From positions 9,300,001-9,364,000 of the forward strand of contig NC_052122.1 of assembly GCF_012273895.1 (NCBI RefSeq): a DNA stretch of 64,000 nucleotides, in the 5' to 3' direction. Below, in pieces: positions 21,766 to 35,418 of this stretch; within the stretch, counting starts at the first letter, position 1, and the number at the start of each line of letters is the position of its first letter. The notes beneath the pieces are model-generated. The model saw only the letters and a list, made by a program, of their open reading frames with translations. It made no database searches and was not told where the DNA came from. A program made the position numbers and the translations under genes. This stretch comes from Zerene cesonia. Taxonomy: Eukaryota > Arthropoda > Insecta > Lepidoptera > Pieridae.

Positions 21766-24700
21766 ACATAAAATTACCATGAGTGAGATTGGTCATTAAT
21801 AAAATAAACTGAAGCTTGTGTGTATTCTATACACATAAAATACCGCATATTAAAATAATAACACTCCTTCATCTAATTCCTTGCAACTTTACTTTTATAT
21901 AAAACGTCCATAGTAGGGCCTTGGATCACGGAGCCATTAAAATACAATTCATATCATAAAAATTAACTGGCATAATACATGACATGTCTAATATATAGCT
22001 AGCTCACACAAGCTCCGCACGGGTGGACGTATTTTTTTCTATTTGTAAGTTTTTCGTAATGTATTATTTCGCATCACCTGGTCTTTCAGACATATGATAC
22101 ATCAATGACGGATTTAACACAAGAATAGTTGAAACACCTTATATCACTTATATTTTTTGTTTGTTATTAAATTTGTGTAAGCCTAAAAGGATGCTATATA
22201 TAGTCCGTATTCTCTTCAATAGATAGCTTTCTGCTATTTATTAATTGAAATTTGAAAAAAAAAACAGAAGAATTTGTTGTCTCTTGCATTGAAGTAAAAG
22301 ACTATTTCTTCTATATTTTTGTTTTGATAAAATGTTTTGTTTCCGCTTTGGACAGCCCTAGTCTATTAGCTACTAAATTACGTTGCTCCCGAATAATCAT
22401 CTTACAGTGAATCTCAGTAAGTGTAATTGGGAACAAAGAGAAACCCACAAAATTTCTATTCGCGTTGACAACGGACCAGATACTATGTTAATGCATAGTT
22501 TCGGAACATTAATTAATTAAATCTATGTGTAAGTATACTTTAACTGTGTATATTAAAGTGAAACTAAAAAGTTTAAGAATAAGCTATTAAGTATTCAACA
22601 TTTAAAAAAATATTGTATGATATTGTCAATTTGTCTATAGTCCAGTTAATCTCGTATTTAGAGACAGATTTCCTTACAATTGAGAAGTGGGAAAATTGTT
22701 CACGACAGTAAAGCAATATAGCTTTATTTAGGGAAGCAGCAAAATCTGTTATTAGGGGGTTAACTACCTACTCAATTTCTAGTTTGCAGCACAAAATATG
22801 AATGACTTTCATACTTGCGACAGCCCTAGACGCCTTTAATGCACTCCTATTGCAAAATCCGTTCTTAGCAGACGTCTACTAAGTATAAACTAAGTCTCTG
22901 CAAAATTTCATCTTCATACGTCTTGCGGATTTCGAGATTTTATGATGAATAAGTGAGTGACCTTTTGCTTCTATATACACTTATCGATTATTAAAATGTC
23001 AAACACGATTTCATTTCTCATATTACAAAATTTATTTACCCACGATACATGCTTATACAATTTGTGAGCAAATATATTTTTTGCTATAATAATTTTATCT
23101 TACACTAAAAATTACAATGCAAAGTAAATTAGGCACTAGTTCAAAAATATTTCCGAACAATAACTAACAGCCTATTTTCAATACGTTAGATTGTATCACA
23201 AAATATTAAAGCCGCTGCAAAATAAAACATAACGCATCGGGACGTACCAAATATTTAGCATATACTTGTCGAATAAATCAATACCTGTACATACACATAT
23301 TGGATACACTTTGTTATAGAGAAAATGTCAACATAAGAAGGTCGCAAAGCAATACAAGCGATCTTGCGAGCACTTTAGACATCTTCAAAATTTCTCCTGA
23401 GACGCTCCCGCGTTAGCAGTTATCTTTCCTAAACGTATAGCAAGATATTTCGAGGACTATATGTTATAGGAAATTGTCGTGGAAATTGCAGAATAGCTTA
23501 GTCAGTTTGTCTAATATAGCCTTACATTATCACTAATGCAGGCCTAGCTTTCACGGTTTTGGTATGCACGTGTAATTTAAATCTCGCGTTCTGTATTTTT
23601 GTAACTGTATTAGGAAAAAATAAAAATCGTGGGCCGTTCAATATATTAAAAAAGTTAGTTTTAATATGAAATTTTTTAAAATTTATTCAGTAATACAAAC
23701 ATTCCAACGCACATTGATAAATGACATGCCGCCCCCTTTCAAAATTAATCTATGAGCAAACACAGAGTTGCACGCTATAGCCCGCCACTCTCGAAGTACT
23801 ACCACACGATTACACGAATTTTAGGTATATAACATAAGATCTGATATAAATTATCATAAGTGAACACAAAATATGACGCCTTTATATGGATGTTATATAA
23901 AAGTTAGTGTCCGTGGATGAAGGTTTGTCTTATTTCGAAATAATTATTTTTATCAAAAAAACTAAAAAGTTTCCCAATTTAAACAGGGCCCTTCAGGCTT
24001 AAAACAATCATCAATAGCGATCACCCATTCAAGAGTTCTGAGCTAAAACAAAAAAAAAATACAATCGAATTGAGAACTCCTTCTTTTTCGATTAAAAATT
24101 TCTGTGAGAATTTTGATAAAATAGAATGTTCCGGATTATCATATCTAATTTTCACGATACGAGAAAAGCCGCAGGCCAGTTGTTATATTGTGATAACTTC
24201 GGAGCCGATTTTTTATTAACGTCTATTAATAATTGCAAAAGGCTGGTATAGAAAAACTTTGAGAAAATTTCCATAATATATTCAAACACCTCGCATTCGA
24301 TAGATCACACAAATACAAACATCTTATGTGGTATTAGAATATTTAATACACGGAGATATCGTGAAAATTATTTCACGTTATATTAATTTAATATATTAAT
24401 CACTACAAATTAAAACTAGAACTATAATAGAAATGAATCTGTCACTACCAACGTTAACTGAAAGATATAAATAAAGATATATAGAGTTGCTCGACCTTGA
24501 TTCACTTTGAGAATAATTTTTTTATTTATCTTCGTTTTGAAGATTTGGTTCGTACATAATATTTTGCTCTTAATATAAATGGAGAGTAAAAAGTTACATT
24601 TTCTCTATTATCCTTTAATAAACTCGTATCAGCTAAAGGCGACAGATTAAAGTTTACAAAACTAATTTACAACCTTCCTCCGATTACGTTTAGGAAATTC

Positions 24701-26836
24701 CCATTAGTATAACGGCTTTGATAGTTAGTTCACACGTATGATTAAGGCGAGCTTGTTTATCTTTAAGCCCTCATTTAGTATTCATGTCATTTAATATATT
24801 TATGTTGGTGATAAAAATGGATTTTACATTGCGTCGATAGCTTGTTTGAAAACTTTTCGATCGGGATTGGACATAGACAAAAATAAGAAAGAACTTATTC
24901 TTTCTTATTTTTGTCTATGTCCAATGTTGCCTTTCGTTGTTGTTTCTTTCTTTTTTCCGCTTTATATTAGGTTTAAAGACCTTATCAAAACACACATAAG
25001 ACACCAAATAAAGACGTAAAATTATAACGAATGAACATGAGATTTGTGAGCTATTCGCATATAACAATAAACACACACTAAATAAATATAGTTTAAAAAA
25101 CCAAGATCTATAATTTTTGAAGACAATTTTTTACAACACTGTCAAAGGAAGAACATGAAAGGAAATCAGTCGCGGGCGATTGAGGTCGGGAAGTAGGGGT
25201 CGAAGTCTAGGAGTTTTTAAGAGCAAAAACGGCTTTTATTGATTTCCGGAAAAACTACAATTTCTACGGAAAAAACTTTAACGGTCTCAAATTTAATTTG
25301 TAAAATTAAAACAACTGATTTTTGTTTTATTTTTATCTTAAATAAATACAATTCACTCTTTGTTTTTGATTTATAACCATTATTATTCTTATCGACTTCT
25401 CATCGAAAAAGCACCCCAATTTACTCTTCCGTTTTCAGTTGATTTCATTCTACATTATATTTCGTTTGGTTTTTTACAATTTTCAACAACTTCTACATGG
25501 TATGTATAGGTACATCACATGCCCATTAATTGCGTTCAAAGTTGAAGCGTCGTGTGGTTTTCCAAAGTGTATTTCGCTAATTGTTTTTTTAATGCAATGA
25601 ATGAGTTTACGTTTTTGAAAATAAAAAAGTTCTAAACTTTTCACTTCTTTGCGTTTAAAACTTTTTTGTAGGAGTTTTGTAGAGGAGTTTTTTGTAATTT
25701 TTTCTTTCTTTCTTTTATAGGTTTTCAATTCTATCAATAGTCTTTGTGACTGCTTACTTTCCTTTCGTTGGAATTATATTATATAAATAATTAAGCACCT
25801 ACATTATTTTTCGTTTTCTATAAGAATTAGATATGATCTTCGGTAGCGTAAAAAAGTTGATTCGTGATAGGAACTATTCATAACGGTTTTATTCTGGTGC
25901 TGTACTCATACTTTTTCTTTATGACATTAATTATAAAAAAAAAAAAATTGGCCTTAAAATTTAAAGACATGGGCCAAATTAATATATATCATACGGGTGG
26001 CACTAACTTCAATTTTCAAATGAGAAAGAATAAAAGATAAAGATTAAAATCGATTCACCCAGTACAATGTTCTCAGGCAAACACAAAAATACAGCCAAAA
26101 TGCAAACCTACCATCTTCAAGGTCATTGATAAATGTCCATTACATAACGTTTTCGTGATACAACCCTTCCTGTAACTTATCGTTGTGTGCTAAATAGATC
26201 TGCATATATTCATAGATTCTTTTTGAGGCTTCCCATTTCAGTATGGAGTATAGCAGGAGGCGATATTCCCTACGGCGCTATTTATTAAGAATATTGATGT
26301 CTTTATAATATTGTTTGACGTCCAGAAAATTGTTAGTTTACTTATTGAGATTTATAGCGGCTGGTCAAGAGATATCTCATACATATTCGTGTGATTTCCA
26401 ATTTGAATCCTTAGAGATGTTATTTGCGAGACTGTTTTATTTCAGACATATTTACCGTTATAATCGCGTTCAAATCAGCAGTAGTTGTACTACAATAATT
26501 CAGTATTCAAAATATCTAATTCAGTTTATCTCTTTACTTTGAATAAAAAGTATTATCTTAATATAAAGAATGACCCTACACGATACACATCACGTATGTC
26601 ACATCTGATCCCAATCCACTTCAGTTAGACGATTCTTAGGTAATTTTTTGCCTTTCTTTTCAATTTTTATTGTGTACAATGTATGCTATGTTAAAATTTA
26701 ATTATATTGAGTACATGTATATAAAAATATAAATTAAGACAAAATTTGCACATCTGAAGTCTGGTTCTATTAGTAGGATAATACACTGCTTCTAGAAGCT
26801 TCTGGCACATGACGAAATTCGGAACTAACGCCGCCT
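21766..26836. other. Five kb of AT-rich DNA with no gene recognised
   Basis: Apart from the perfect hairpin at 24866-24925 and a Helitron-like 3' end near 22000 (AGCTAGCTCACACAAGCTCC, minus strand), I see no repeat or exon. Open frames at 25483-25737 and 26315-26542 are compositional. Confidence 0.45.
24866..24925. repeat. Perfect 28-bp hairpin with a CTTA loop
   Basis: The arm at 24866-24893 (starting ATTGGACATAGACAAAAATA) is exactly complementary to 24898-24925 across the 4-base loop CTTA. Pairing stops sharply at both outer ends. Confidence 0.95.
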
Positions 26837-27212
26837 TCTTATAATCTTATATCTTTAAACGGGCAATTCTTGTTTATATATATAATTGGAATCTCGGAAT
26901 CGGCTCAAACGATTTTCATGAAATTTAGTATATAGGAGGTGTCGGGGGCGATAAATCGATCTAGCTAGGAATCTTTTTTAGAAAATGTTATATACGTGTG
27001 TTATTCGTGTTTTATCGACTTTAACTTAATTTTTTAACAAATAGGAAGCGTTTGAGTAGTCCCAATTTATTATGACTCTTCCTGACATCTATTGGCGAAT
27101 AATAATACTACTTTTTGGCGAATAATTAAGTTTTTAAAACACAATTTATAAAAAAAAAAACAAAAAAAAAAATTAAAAAATACCGAGCAAGGCTCGGTCA
27201 TCCAGGTACTAA
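26837..27212 (+). mobile_element. Non-autonomous Helitron-like element with CCGAGC/GCTCGG 3' hairpin
   Basis: It opens with TCTTATAATCTTATATCTTT, contains ATCGATCTAGCTAGGAATC and an A-rich interior, and ends with the hairpin CCGAGCAAGGCTCGG (27183-27197) followed by a CTAA end at 27209-27212. The terminal hairpin and CTRR end support a Helitron. No coding capacity is present. Confidence 0.6.
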
Positions 27213-27821
27213 GGTATTTAATGACAGGTCCTACAGTACGTTTTTATGCCGTTAATATGTTACCTTAATATATATTCACTTATTTTAGTCAAATAACAAT
27301 CCTCCTATACAAATTAACTACTTCATCAATTATAAACTGAAGAAAATGAGGTATAATTCCCCAAAACTGATTACGTAGATTGAGATTAAATGCAAGGCCT
27401 ATCTCGCCTTTCTTCCCGCCTAAATGCTCAAACAACAAATAAGACATATGATAATGTTTCATCTATAGCAAATCAATAATCAACTATATAAAATGGAACA
27501 CGTGAGCAACCGAAACTTTTTCCACAATAAGGTTTTAATGCAAAATTTTATTCGTTCGACGTACGGGAGATTCTACAAGCATAACAAGAAGTAATTATCG
27601 GTTCAGCACGTAATCCTTAGATTTATCGAGCGGGTTAAAAATCCGTCTGAAACACTGAAATATTTCTCAGTGGGAAGATGCAGTAGATCACGCTTATCAG
27701 CTAAAATAGCACGTGTGTTGTGGCGCATAGTCGTGCTTAGCCATTCCAGATTAATGTTACGGGCTTGAGAGAACATAAACTCAGACCGCCTATCAGTGAT
27801 ATGAATTAATATATATATATA

Positions 27822-28021
27822 CTAACTGCAACCAGCGGCGTCACTCATGAGTTGACCGGGTAAAAAGTAGCTTATGTGGTAAACCAGACTGTAAACTATG
27901 TACGTATCAAATTGTTTACAGATACGACAAGCTGTTTTCACGTGAAAGAGTAATAAACATCCATACATAATCATCTATATCCATTCATACTTACAAACTT
28001 TCGCTTTATAATGTTAGTAGA
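27822..28021 (-). mobile_element. Helitron-like element, probable
   Basis: The minus strand starts at about 28021 with TTCTACTAACATTATAAAGC and GAAAGTTTG. It ends near 27822 with GACGCCGCTGGTTGCAGTTAG, a diverged version of the 3' end, followed by T. Confidence 0.55.
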
Positions 28022-28094
28022 ATATATACAATATACATAAATATGATGTAGAAATACTATTTTTGGAGACGGTTATATGTAATTTTTTCACACA

Positions 28095-28258
28095 TCTATA
28101 CTAATATTATAAAGCTGAAGAGTTTGTTTGTTTGAAAGCACTAATCTCAGGAACTGCTGGTCCGATTTGAAAAATTCTTTCAGTGTTAGATAGCCCATTT
28201 ATTGAGGAAGGCTATAGGCAATATATGTACGACGGGCGAAGCGGAGGCGGACCGCTAG
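28095..28258 (+). mobile_element. Non-autonomous Helitron-like element, intact 164-base copy
   Basis: It begins TCTATACTAATATTATAAAG and ends GGCGGACCGCTAG, flanked by A on the left and T on the right, as expected for insertion between A and T. The interior contains AGGAACTGCTGGTCCGATTT. Related copies are at 37767-38148 and 48168-48287. The family resembles published lepidopteran Helitron-like elements such as Lep1; that identification is from memory. Confidence 0.8.
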
Positions 28259-28729
28259 TTAAACATAGAAAGTATCCACAATTAACAATATTTTAGAGTG
28301 AGAAATTGCTTGCATATATAACTTTGGCCCCGGGGAAGGAGCCGTGGGTTATGTCTTATTCCTACTAACTTAAACCCCTCTGTGTTGCGTCAAACTGCCT
28401 TAGAGAAGGGACTACGGGTGTTATTAACAAATCCTAATAAATGGCATTTACTTTCTCTCAGCTCAGGTAAAGTCCACTCTATCTCGATCAAAAAAAAAAC
28501 TCATGTGATATGTTACTCATTAAAGATGTATTTTAAAGGTCAATATTTATTAACCAGTCAAGCATGGAATATCATTATTTTAGTTTCAGATTAAACTAGG
28601 ATGCACATTTAAATAATATATATTTATAGGTACATATTAGTTTTTATTTGAAGATATTATCTCAGTTTAATTATATTTAATGAGTACACATTTTACAATT
28701 ATTTATAAATTGCACAAGTATGAGAAAAT

Positions 28730-28956
28730 GTATATATATAAAAGAAAGTGGTGTTAGTTACACTGTTTATAACTCAAGAACGGATTAACCGATTTGGTTG
28801 AAAATTTTTGAAGAGGTAGCTTAGAACCGGGGGAGGGGCATAGAATATATAAAATATTTTTATGCCGGAAATCCCACGGGAAAGGGAACATGCGAGAAAA
28901 ACCCCGGGTCTATCTTTTCTACGGCTACGCGGGCAAAGCCGCGGGCGGAAAGCAGG
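28730..28956 (+). mobile_element. Helitron-like element, another subfamily, probable
   Basis: The interior has AACTCAAGAACGGATTAACC and GATTTGGTTGAAAATTTTTG. The 3' side is GGGCAAAGCCGCGGGCGGAA, able to form a short GC stem, then AGCAGG where CTAG would be expected. The end is mutated and the 5' border approximate. Confidence 0.5.
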
Positions 28957-29213
28957 TTATAAATTAAAAATATGTTGTATAAAATTGAAGTAGTACATAC
29001 CTATGTGATTATTCACACTCTCGTAAAAATAAGCGCAAATTATTTATTTCCATTGCTTAAATATTATTTCATAAAAATATACCTATTTGAGTTTAAATAA
29101 AACCCTCGTTCAGAACCGCATAAGTATCTATATAAGCTTCTCATACAAAATAACACGAAATCACAAACAATTTATATAATAATAATCTTAACTGATATAT
29201 AAATTTTGTTCCG

Positions 29214-29287
29214 ATAGTTCCCGAGAAAGAACGTGGTACTGTTTTTATTTTGGAAAGACCACGGCATCGGGAACTATATCTCTCCAT
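29214..29287. repeat. 74-base two-stem hairpin
   Basis: ATAGTTCCCGA (29214-29224) pairs with 29277-29287, and CGTGGT (29232-29237) pairs with ACCACG (29268-29273), leaving a 30-base loop. The size is like a microRNA precursor, but the large loop and short stems argue against that. Confidence 0.6.
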
Positions 29288-29329
29288 TTTTACCTAACTG
29301 CGGAAAAGGTGGGTAATGTTTTTCGATCG

Positions 29330-29650
29330 TATGTAGGTGTTTGTATGTAAAAGTGTGTCCATTTCTTTAGTACCTACAGCTCAAATCGTTTTATGGGTTT
29401 TGACATAATAATAATGTCGTTGTAATGTTTAGAATTGTGGAATTGGCATAGGATTAATAAATTAACAAATAGGCGCCACAAATAAAAAAGGGGCTATCTA
29501 TTCTTATCTATCTTACCTGTCAATATGGAGCTGGCCGTCAAAATACCATTCCAATAAAGCATAAATTTAACAGTCGCGTTTTTTGTTACCACTATAACAA
29601 TACTAATTCCTTTTAACTACGCGAGTGAAGCCGCAGGTGAAAAGCTTGTT
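29330..29650 (+). repeat. Helitron-like relic, poorly bounded
   Basis: GTACCTACAGCTCAAATCGT lies inside, and CGCGAGTGAAGCCGCAGGTG followed by AAAAGCTTG at the right resembles the element 3' end. The start is unclear. Confidence 0.35.
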
Positions 29651-31620
29651 GAATACACAAGCGCTATTTCATTAATAGTTAATGTAAGCTCAACAGTATT
29701 CAATTACAATAGAATATAATATTTCAATTAGATGTTAACAGATGCCAAGATAATGCTTTAATATTGTTCTCAATTTTCACGCTCGAATTCGATCCTATGC
29801 TCAGATATTCATCGAAAATTGATTTACCACACGGAGCTAATTATTTTCTATCGATTATACTAGTGAGGGTTGATAAAATCCGTTAAAGTCGACGTTTCTT
29901 ATACTGGCCGACTCGTTAGAACTTATTACATATGATTTTTTAGTGTTCTATAACCGAAAAGTGATATGAGACTTCGCGACCTGTTTTTCTGTGTGTCTGT
30001 CCGTCCGTACATGGTAGTAACATAGGGTCATAAATTTTATGACCGATTTTGTTTATAAATAAATCACACTGGAGTCCGACACTTACTTCGCCGGTTTACA
30101 GTTTATTTTTTGCCTTTTCTTTTGATCTTATTTTAATAAAATAAAACATCCCTATTTTTGCGTTTGGGTTAAAATTCTCCCTACTAATATTTTGCCAGAA
30201 AGTGTGGTCGTCTAAATTGTGGAACAATATGGCTTAAAACTCTAAAGACGTAACTTTACGAAGCTGTCTGTTTCATATAGATTCTTCTTTTCAATACTTG
30301 TGCTTTTAATGTGTATTTATTTAAAAAATTAAAATGAAGTAATAATTAACAACGCAATAATTGATAATATTAAGATTGTCGCAACAATCATATTGATCTC
30401 AGATTTTTGGTTACAATAACGAGATTTAAACATGTTTCAATTTCAATTACAGTAATTCCCGTATCAAACTAATTTAAACTTTAATGCTATACGCTTTTAA
30501 TACATTCTGGATTAACAGCCCTTTAAAATTGGGTACGTAATTAAAAATATTGGTTTAAATTTTTGATATTACGAAATTCGCATACACTCTGCGAAAATGA
30601 AAGATAAATGAATTTATAAAGTCACACCCTTACGTGCTTGCGTCACGACGTTCAGGGCTGCAATCGTCTTAAAACAGTTTCCTTACGAGATACACATACA
30701 TACATAAGATAATTATTGTCACTGCCAAAATTTAGGTGCTTCGTGTTTGGTTTCCACATGTGTATGAAAATGATAACGTAGAGACATTACATTTCATATT
30801 ATTATCCAAATACTATTCCTAGATCAAACAGGCGTAAAACAAAAGAAAATTTAACTGTATGGAACTAAGAAACAGTGTATTTTTATTTATCATTTTTTTA
30901 TTTAACAGCTTATTCAAAAAAATGGTTTTGGTATTGGTTGACAAAGAAGTTCATGACATGTTTTTGGTACTAAATAATGAAAGTTTGTCCTTTGGCTAGG
31001 CGCTATGAAATAAATTTTTACATAGGAGCGGCACGCAGAAGCTATAGTGTATATCCAAAAGAAAAAACTCTTAGGTTCTGTCAATAAATTCACAACCCTC
31101 ATCTTAATCAAAAAAAAAAAATTAATCACGAAATTTATCTAGGACAAAACCCAACAAACACTTAATCAAAAATAAATTATTTTATCAATAGCTTACTAAT
31201 CCGGAATCTTCCTTTGATCAATTTGAATCCTTTGATTTCTTTTTAACCTTCCAAGTAAACTTTATAGGTGCCGCATATAATTCTTAACCAAATCTTTATA
31301 ATATAAACTGTACCCTGCGTTATGATGATTACTTAATTTATAATAAAAATTCCTTATTTGGTATATTACGGTTTATTTTGACATGCCCAAAATTGTGAAA
31401 ACAAGTTCACTTTAATTTAACGTTTTGAAGGTGATAAAATGTGTTGTCAAACATATAGTTACTGTAATATAAAAAAGAACGAAAAAGAAAAAAGAAGACA
31501 TCAGTTAGGTACAGTTGTTAGTAATTTTTGCTATTTTTACAGACATGGTTCGCGTTATTTTTAAATTCAAAATAAAATGGTATAAAATTCTCCAATTAAA
31601 AATATTTTCGACCATCGGGG
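29651..31620. other. AT-rich DNA, nothing firm
   Basis: A transposon-like stretch lies near 29940-30015 (GTGATATGAGACTTCGCGAC, GTGTGTCTGTCCGTCCGTAC). The rest is featureless. Confidence 0.4.
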
Positions 31621-31628
31621 GTTTACAT

Positions 31629-31978
31629 TTTTTTTTTTTTTTTTTTTTATGTTACAGTCGGCAATGGAGCTGGTGGGACGCCTGATGGTAAGCGCTACCA
31701 CCGCCCATGAACATTTGGAGAGGCATAAGGTCCATTGCAGACCTTACGCCTCTACAAATGGATTGCCGACTTTTTGGAAAGGGATTAAGAAAGGATTGGC
31801 GATAGGAACAAAGGACTGGGAAGGGTAAGGAAAAGGATATGGGCCTCCGGCTCCCCCACTCACCGAACGAAACACAGCAGAATGCTATTTCACGCCGGTC
31901 TTCTGTGGGGGTGTGGTACTTCCCCGGTGCGAACTGGCCCAATTCGTGCCGAAGCGTGCTCGACTACCACATTCACTA
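31629..31978 (-). mobile_element. Retroposon family A, full-length young copy with 8-bp target duplication
   Basis: On the plus strand it starts with a poly(T) tract of about 20 bases and ends at the family head (reverse complement of GTGGTAGTCGAGCACGC). GTTTACAT occurs at 31621-31628 and 31979-31986, a target-site duplication. Poly(A), duplication and full length show movement by LINE-type reverse transcription. A 96-codon frame is open across much of the element (31942 to 31652, minus) and is shared in part with the copy at 5560; I think it is fortuitous. Confidence 0.88.
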
Positions 31979-32292
31979 GTTTACATCTCGATTAGTTGGT
32001 CCTACTATGGTTGTGCATGGGACCAATATTCATTGGACATTTAGAAGGAAATGCTATCCCACAATTGATACCGCTATTAGTTTATATGGTCAATGGTCAT
32101 TCATGAAGAAATAATCAGAATAAATAATCAGAATCACGCTCCGTGTAACAAAAGAGAGCTCGAGCAGTGTAAAGTCAAAAATTGCAATTTTAACAAATGA
32201 GAGTCAGATGATACAAAACCCCAAATTGATTCCAAGCTTATTCGCATTAGTACGAGCGAACTATTTAATCTGAAATCCGGATTTGAGTGAGA

Positions 32293-32312
32293 TCGAATCG
32301 CGATCGATTCGA
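32293..32312. repeat. Short inverted repeat TCGAATCG-CGAT-CGATTCGA
   Basis: 8-bp arms with a 4-base spacer, in a GATC-rich stretch. Confidence 0.7.
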
Positions 32313-34486
32313 CATTAAATTGCTACACTAGTTTCACAAGGCGGTAAAGCAAATCGGTTGGCCGAACTTTCGATACAATGTACTCCTTTATTTAACTTAC
32401 CTTTGTAACCCTAATGAAATCTTACGACTCGACCTATTTCCCGATCACATCAGCTAATGTTATATACAATTGGTATTGCTCGTATAATAATTTTACGTTA
32501 GTATATCGTTGGATGACGTTTCTCAATATTTTCAATTTAAAAAATTTAATAACATTCAATGATATTGATTCTTTTCTTCATAATCATATTATTATGTGAA
32601 TTAGAATCTATAAGTACGACTCGTACGGCGGAAAGTAGGTTATAATAAATTATATTAACATCATTTACCTTAATTGTACTGAAAGCGATTATGCTGTAGT
32701 ACACTGAAAATCGATAAACAGAGCATTACATAAAACAGGTTCGAAAACCAAAGGTAATAAAAGTTATTTCGCACGAAAAATAACAAAACAACCCACTCGT
32801 GCCATTAACAACTCACTCACGGGGAAAAATACGATACTGCATGCCAAATGCTCCCGAAAAAAGCCGTTCCTACACTTCAAAGTTCATCGGCCCGGGGAAT
32901 GTATGGTTATATTGCTTTAATTGCTTTTTTAATGGTCGAAAACCTGTCGAAAGTTATAAGTGATAAGTTTATATTCGAGAGTCTTACATAAACAAGGAAT
33001 CATTTTGTGGTGTTGTACTGTGAAAGAATTGGAATATATCATACAGTTTATAAAAGAATCACGAGAATTATACTGTATTTTATACGTAATATTTTAACAT
33101 GCCCTAAATATAATGGGATAACTCAACTCTTTAGTATATATAACAAAAACTACTACAATACACGAATTGCAACAAAATGAACTATATATAACAACAAACT
33201 CAGTTAACTTTACAGTAGGCAGTCTAGAGCGCAACCTCAATTGCTCAGATATTCAAGATAGCTATTTTAAATATCACAGGAAATTTTTCATTTCGATACA
33301 CTTAACATTGGTGACTAATATTGAGCAATACTCAACTACTTCTAGAAAACCATTTCGGCAAAACTTTATAATTTAGAGAAACAGATTGTTACATTTAGAT
33401 GTGAAATTCAATTTATCCTTGGACTTCGCGGAATGTATTCTTAAATATTAAACGTCCAACCGCAAAAGATATTTAATAAAAGTTCTGCCTTTTGTTTCCT
33501 TAATTGAAATCAAATTTCAGGAATGACGCAGCTGCCATGAGCTCGTGTTCAGAGCTCCCTTTTCTTACAAAGCATTGATTAGACAACATTTATTTTAAAA
33601 ACAATTATTAATTTCAACGCGGTATAATTGAAATTTTTACTTGTAAAAAGTGAATACAAACATTCATCAATTGATACAATCCAATGACGTAAAAAGTCCA
33701 CTCAGGAGTTTTGAAACTAAATAAATATTTGAATTGCTGTCTAATTCAAATATCACATAATACTAAAAAAATTTTGGACATGGAGTCACGTGTACAGGGG
33801 TCACGTTTAGGCGTATCGCATCTGTTTCATTGATTTTTTAATTGGGAATTAGGTGATTCTTCTATGCCTTATCATCTAAAACTTATTCATGAATTAAGAT
33901 ACAATTTAAAATTAATTTAAGAACAACGCAACGTCCCAATCAGGCGTTCGATCGATATATTTTAACATTGTTATTTTTACATTTTATGAGTCTTTCAATA
34001 TATACGGCTTGTGTTAGAATAAATGTCTAGATAACTATATCAGTTTACATTTATTATTATCGTTATTCAATTTACTCCTGATATGCAGCTAAACATAAAG
34101 TGTACATTACTTTATATTTCGCTTGGATTTAGTAGGGACGATGTTTAAGTATCTCGGCTATGCATCGCGACATTAAATTTATTAGCCACTTATCGTAAAA
34201 GCAAACTTTACACGACAACAGCGCAATTATTCCTAACTACGTGTTCATCGTTCAAAAATGTTAAACTATCATCATATTTTATAAGAATACACGCACGTAG
34301 TTAAAGATTACGTCATGTTAATTTGTTGCCAGAATCCGACTATGTTAGGGGGCTGGCTACCATATTTAAAAAAGCTATTCTATTTTGTTGACGAAGATTT
34401 GACTCTTTGAAATGCCGTTTTTCTTGATGTTTGATGCACGATGTTTGCCTTTATCCATAACGGTCTATCTCCGAACCACTTACCTC

Positions 34487-34530
34487 TTCCGAAGTTCGAG
34501 ACTCTAACTACTAAGCCACTACTACTCAAA
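34487..34530 (-). repeat. Degenerate head fragment of the same tRNA-derived SINE family
   Basis: On the minus strand AGTAGTAGTGGCTTAGTAGT resembles the A-box region of the SINE at 17003-17317, and GTCTCGAACTT resembles its box-B region with changes. The body and tail are missing. Confidence 0.45.
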
Positions 34531-35137
34531 TTAAAACATTGCCTTCATTTATAACAAATATTGTAACAAAATCATAATGAATAAATGAATAGCTTATTCA
34601 AATTTAACGTGCAAACTATCAAAGTTACACAACATAATTTAATTACATAAACAGCGCACATTACGTATGTAACCTCAATTGCAAAACGTCAAAAGGGCGA
34701 CATAATCGCCCCATTTTCAAACCAATTACGTAGAAAAGCACAAAATTAATATCCATTAAATGTTGTTAATATGAAATACCTAAAAATGGCTTTGATAGGG
34801 TATTACTGATAATAATAGTTCAAAGGGAAATATTTAATTGGTATACCGGTGGAAAATAATTTGTGCATTTGCTCTTTCATACGTAATGATGTCGGTATTG
34901 AAATATATTTAACATTGCTAATTAAAATGCTACCGAAATTAAACAAAAAAAAAGGTTTATTGTAATTTTATAATAACTTCAATTACGTGGGTAAGGAACT
35001 TATCAAATATATTTAATTTTCAGTTCAGATCTTTGTGTGTGTGAACTTATCAACGAGCTAAAATAGAAGAAAAAATAAAAGGAAAGTTGACTTGAGACCT
35101 TGCGCAACGTGTACATCCGAAGATAAATATAATAAAA

Positions 35138-35418
35138 CACAGTAAGCGATCATCACTGCCCATGAACATTTGCTAAAGTATGTCCACTGCAGATGAGTCG
35201 CTTGTTTTTAAGAGGCGAAGGACATGGAAAGGGTTGCCGACTGGATAAAAGGAATGGACTGGGAAAATGAGCAAAAGGTGCGAGTTTTTGGCTCTCCGAC
35301 TCATCCAACCGAACACAGAAGCATGCAAATATTTTAGACCGAACTTCTGTGGTGGTGTGGTAACACTCCCTCTCTGAACTGATTCAATTCGTATGGAAGC
35401 GTACTCGACTCCCACACT
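35138..35418 (-). repeat. Retroposon family A, diverged near-full-length copy
   Basis: The minus strand keeps the head (GAGTCGAGTACGCTTCC-like), the GAACTTCTGTGG segment and the 3' part (GTAAGCGATCATCACTGCCC on the plus strand). Substitutions are frequent and no poly(T) remains. Confidence 0.75.

Larger units (their letters stand above)
31987..35137. other. AT-rich DNA, nothing firm
   Basis: It holds the short inverted repeat at 32293, a possible Helitron-like scrap at 32610-32640 (CGGCGGAAAGTAGGTTAT) and the SINE scrap at 34487. No exon was recognised. Confidence 0.45.
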
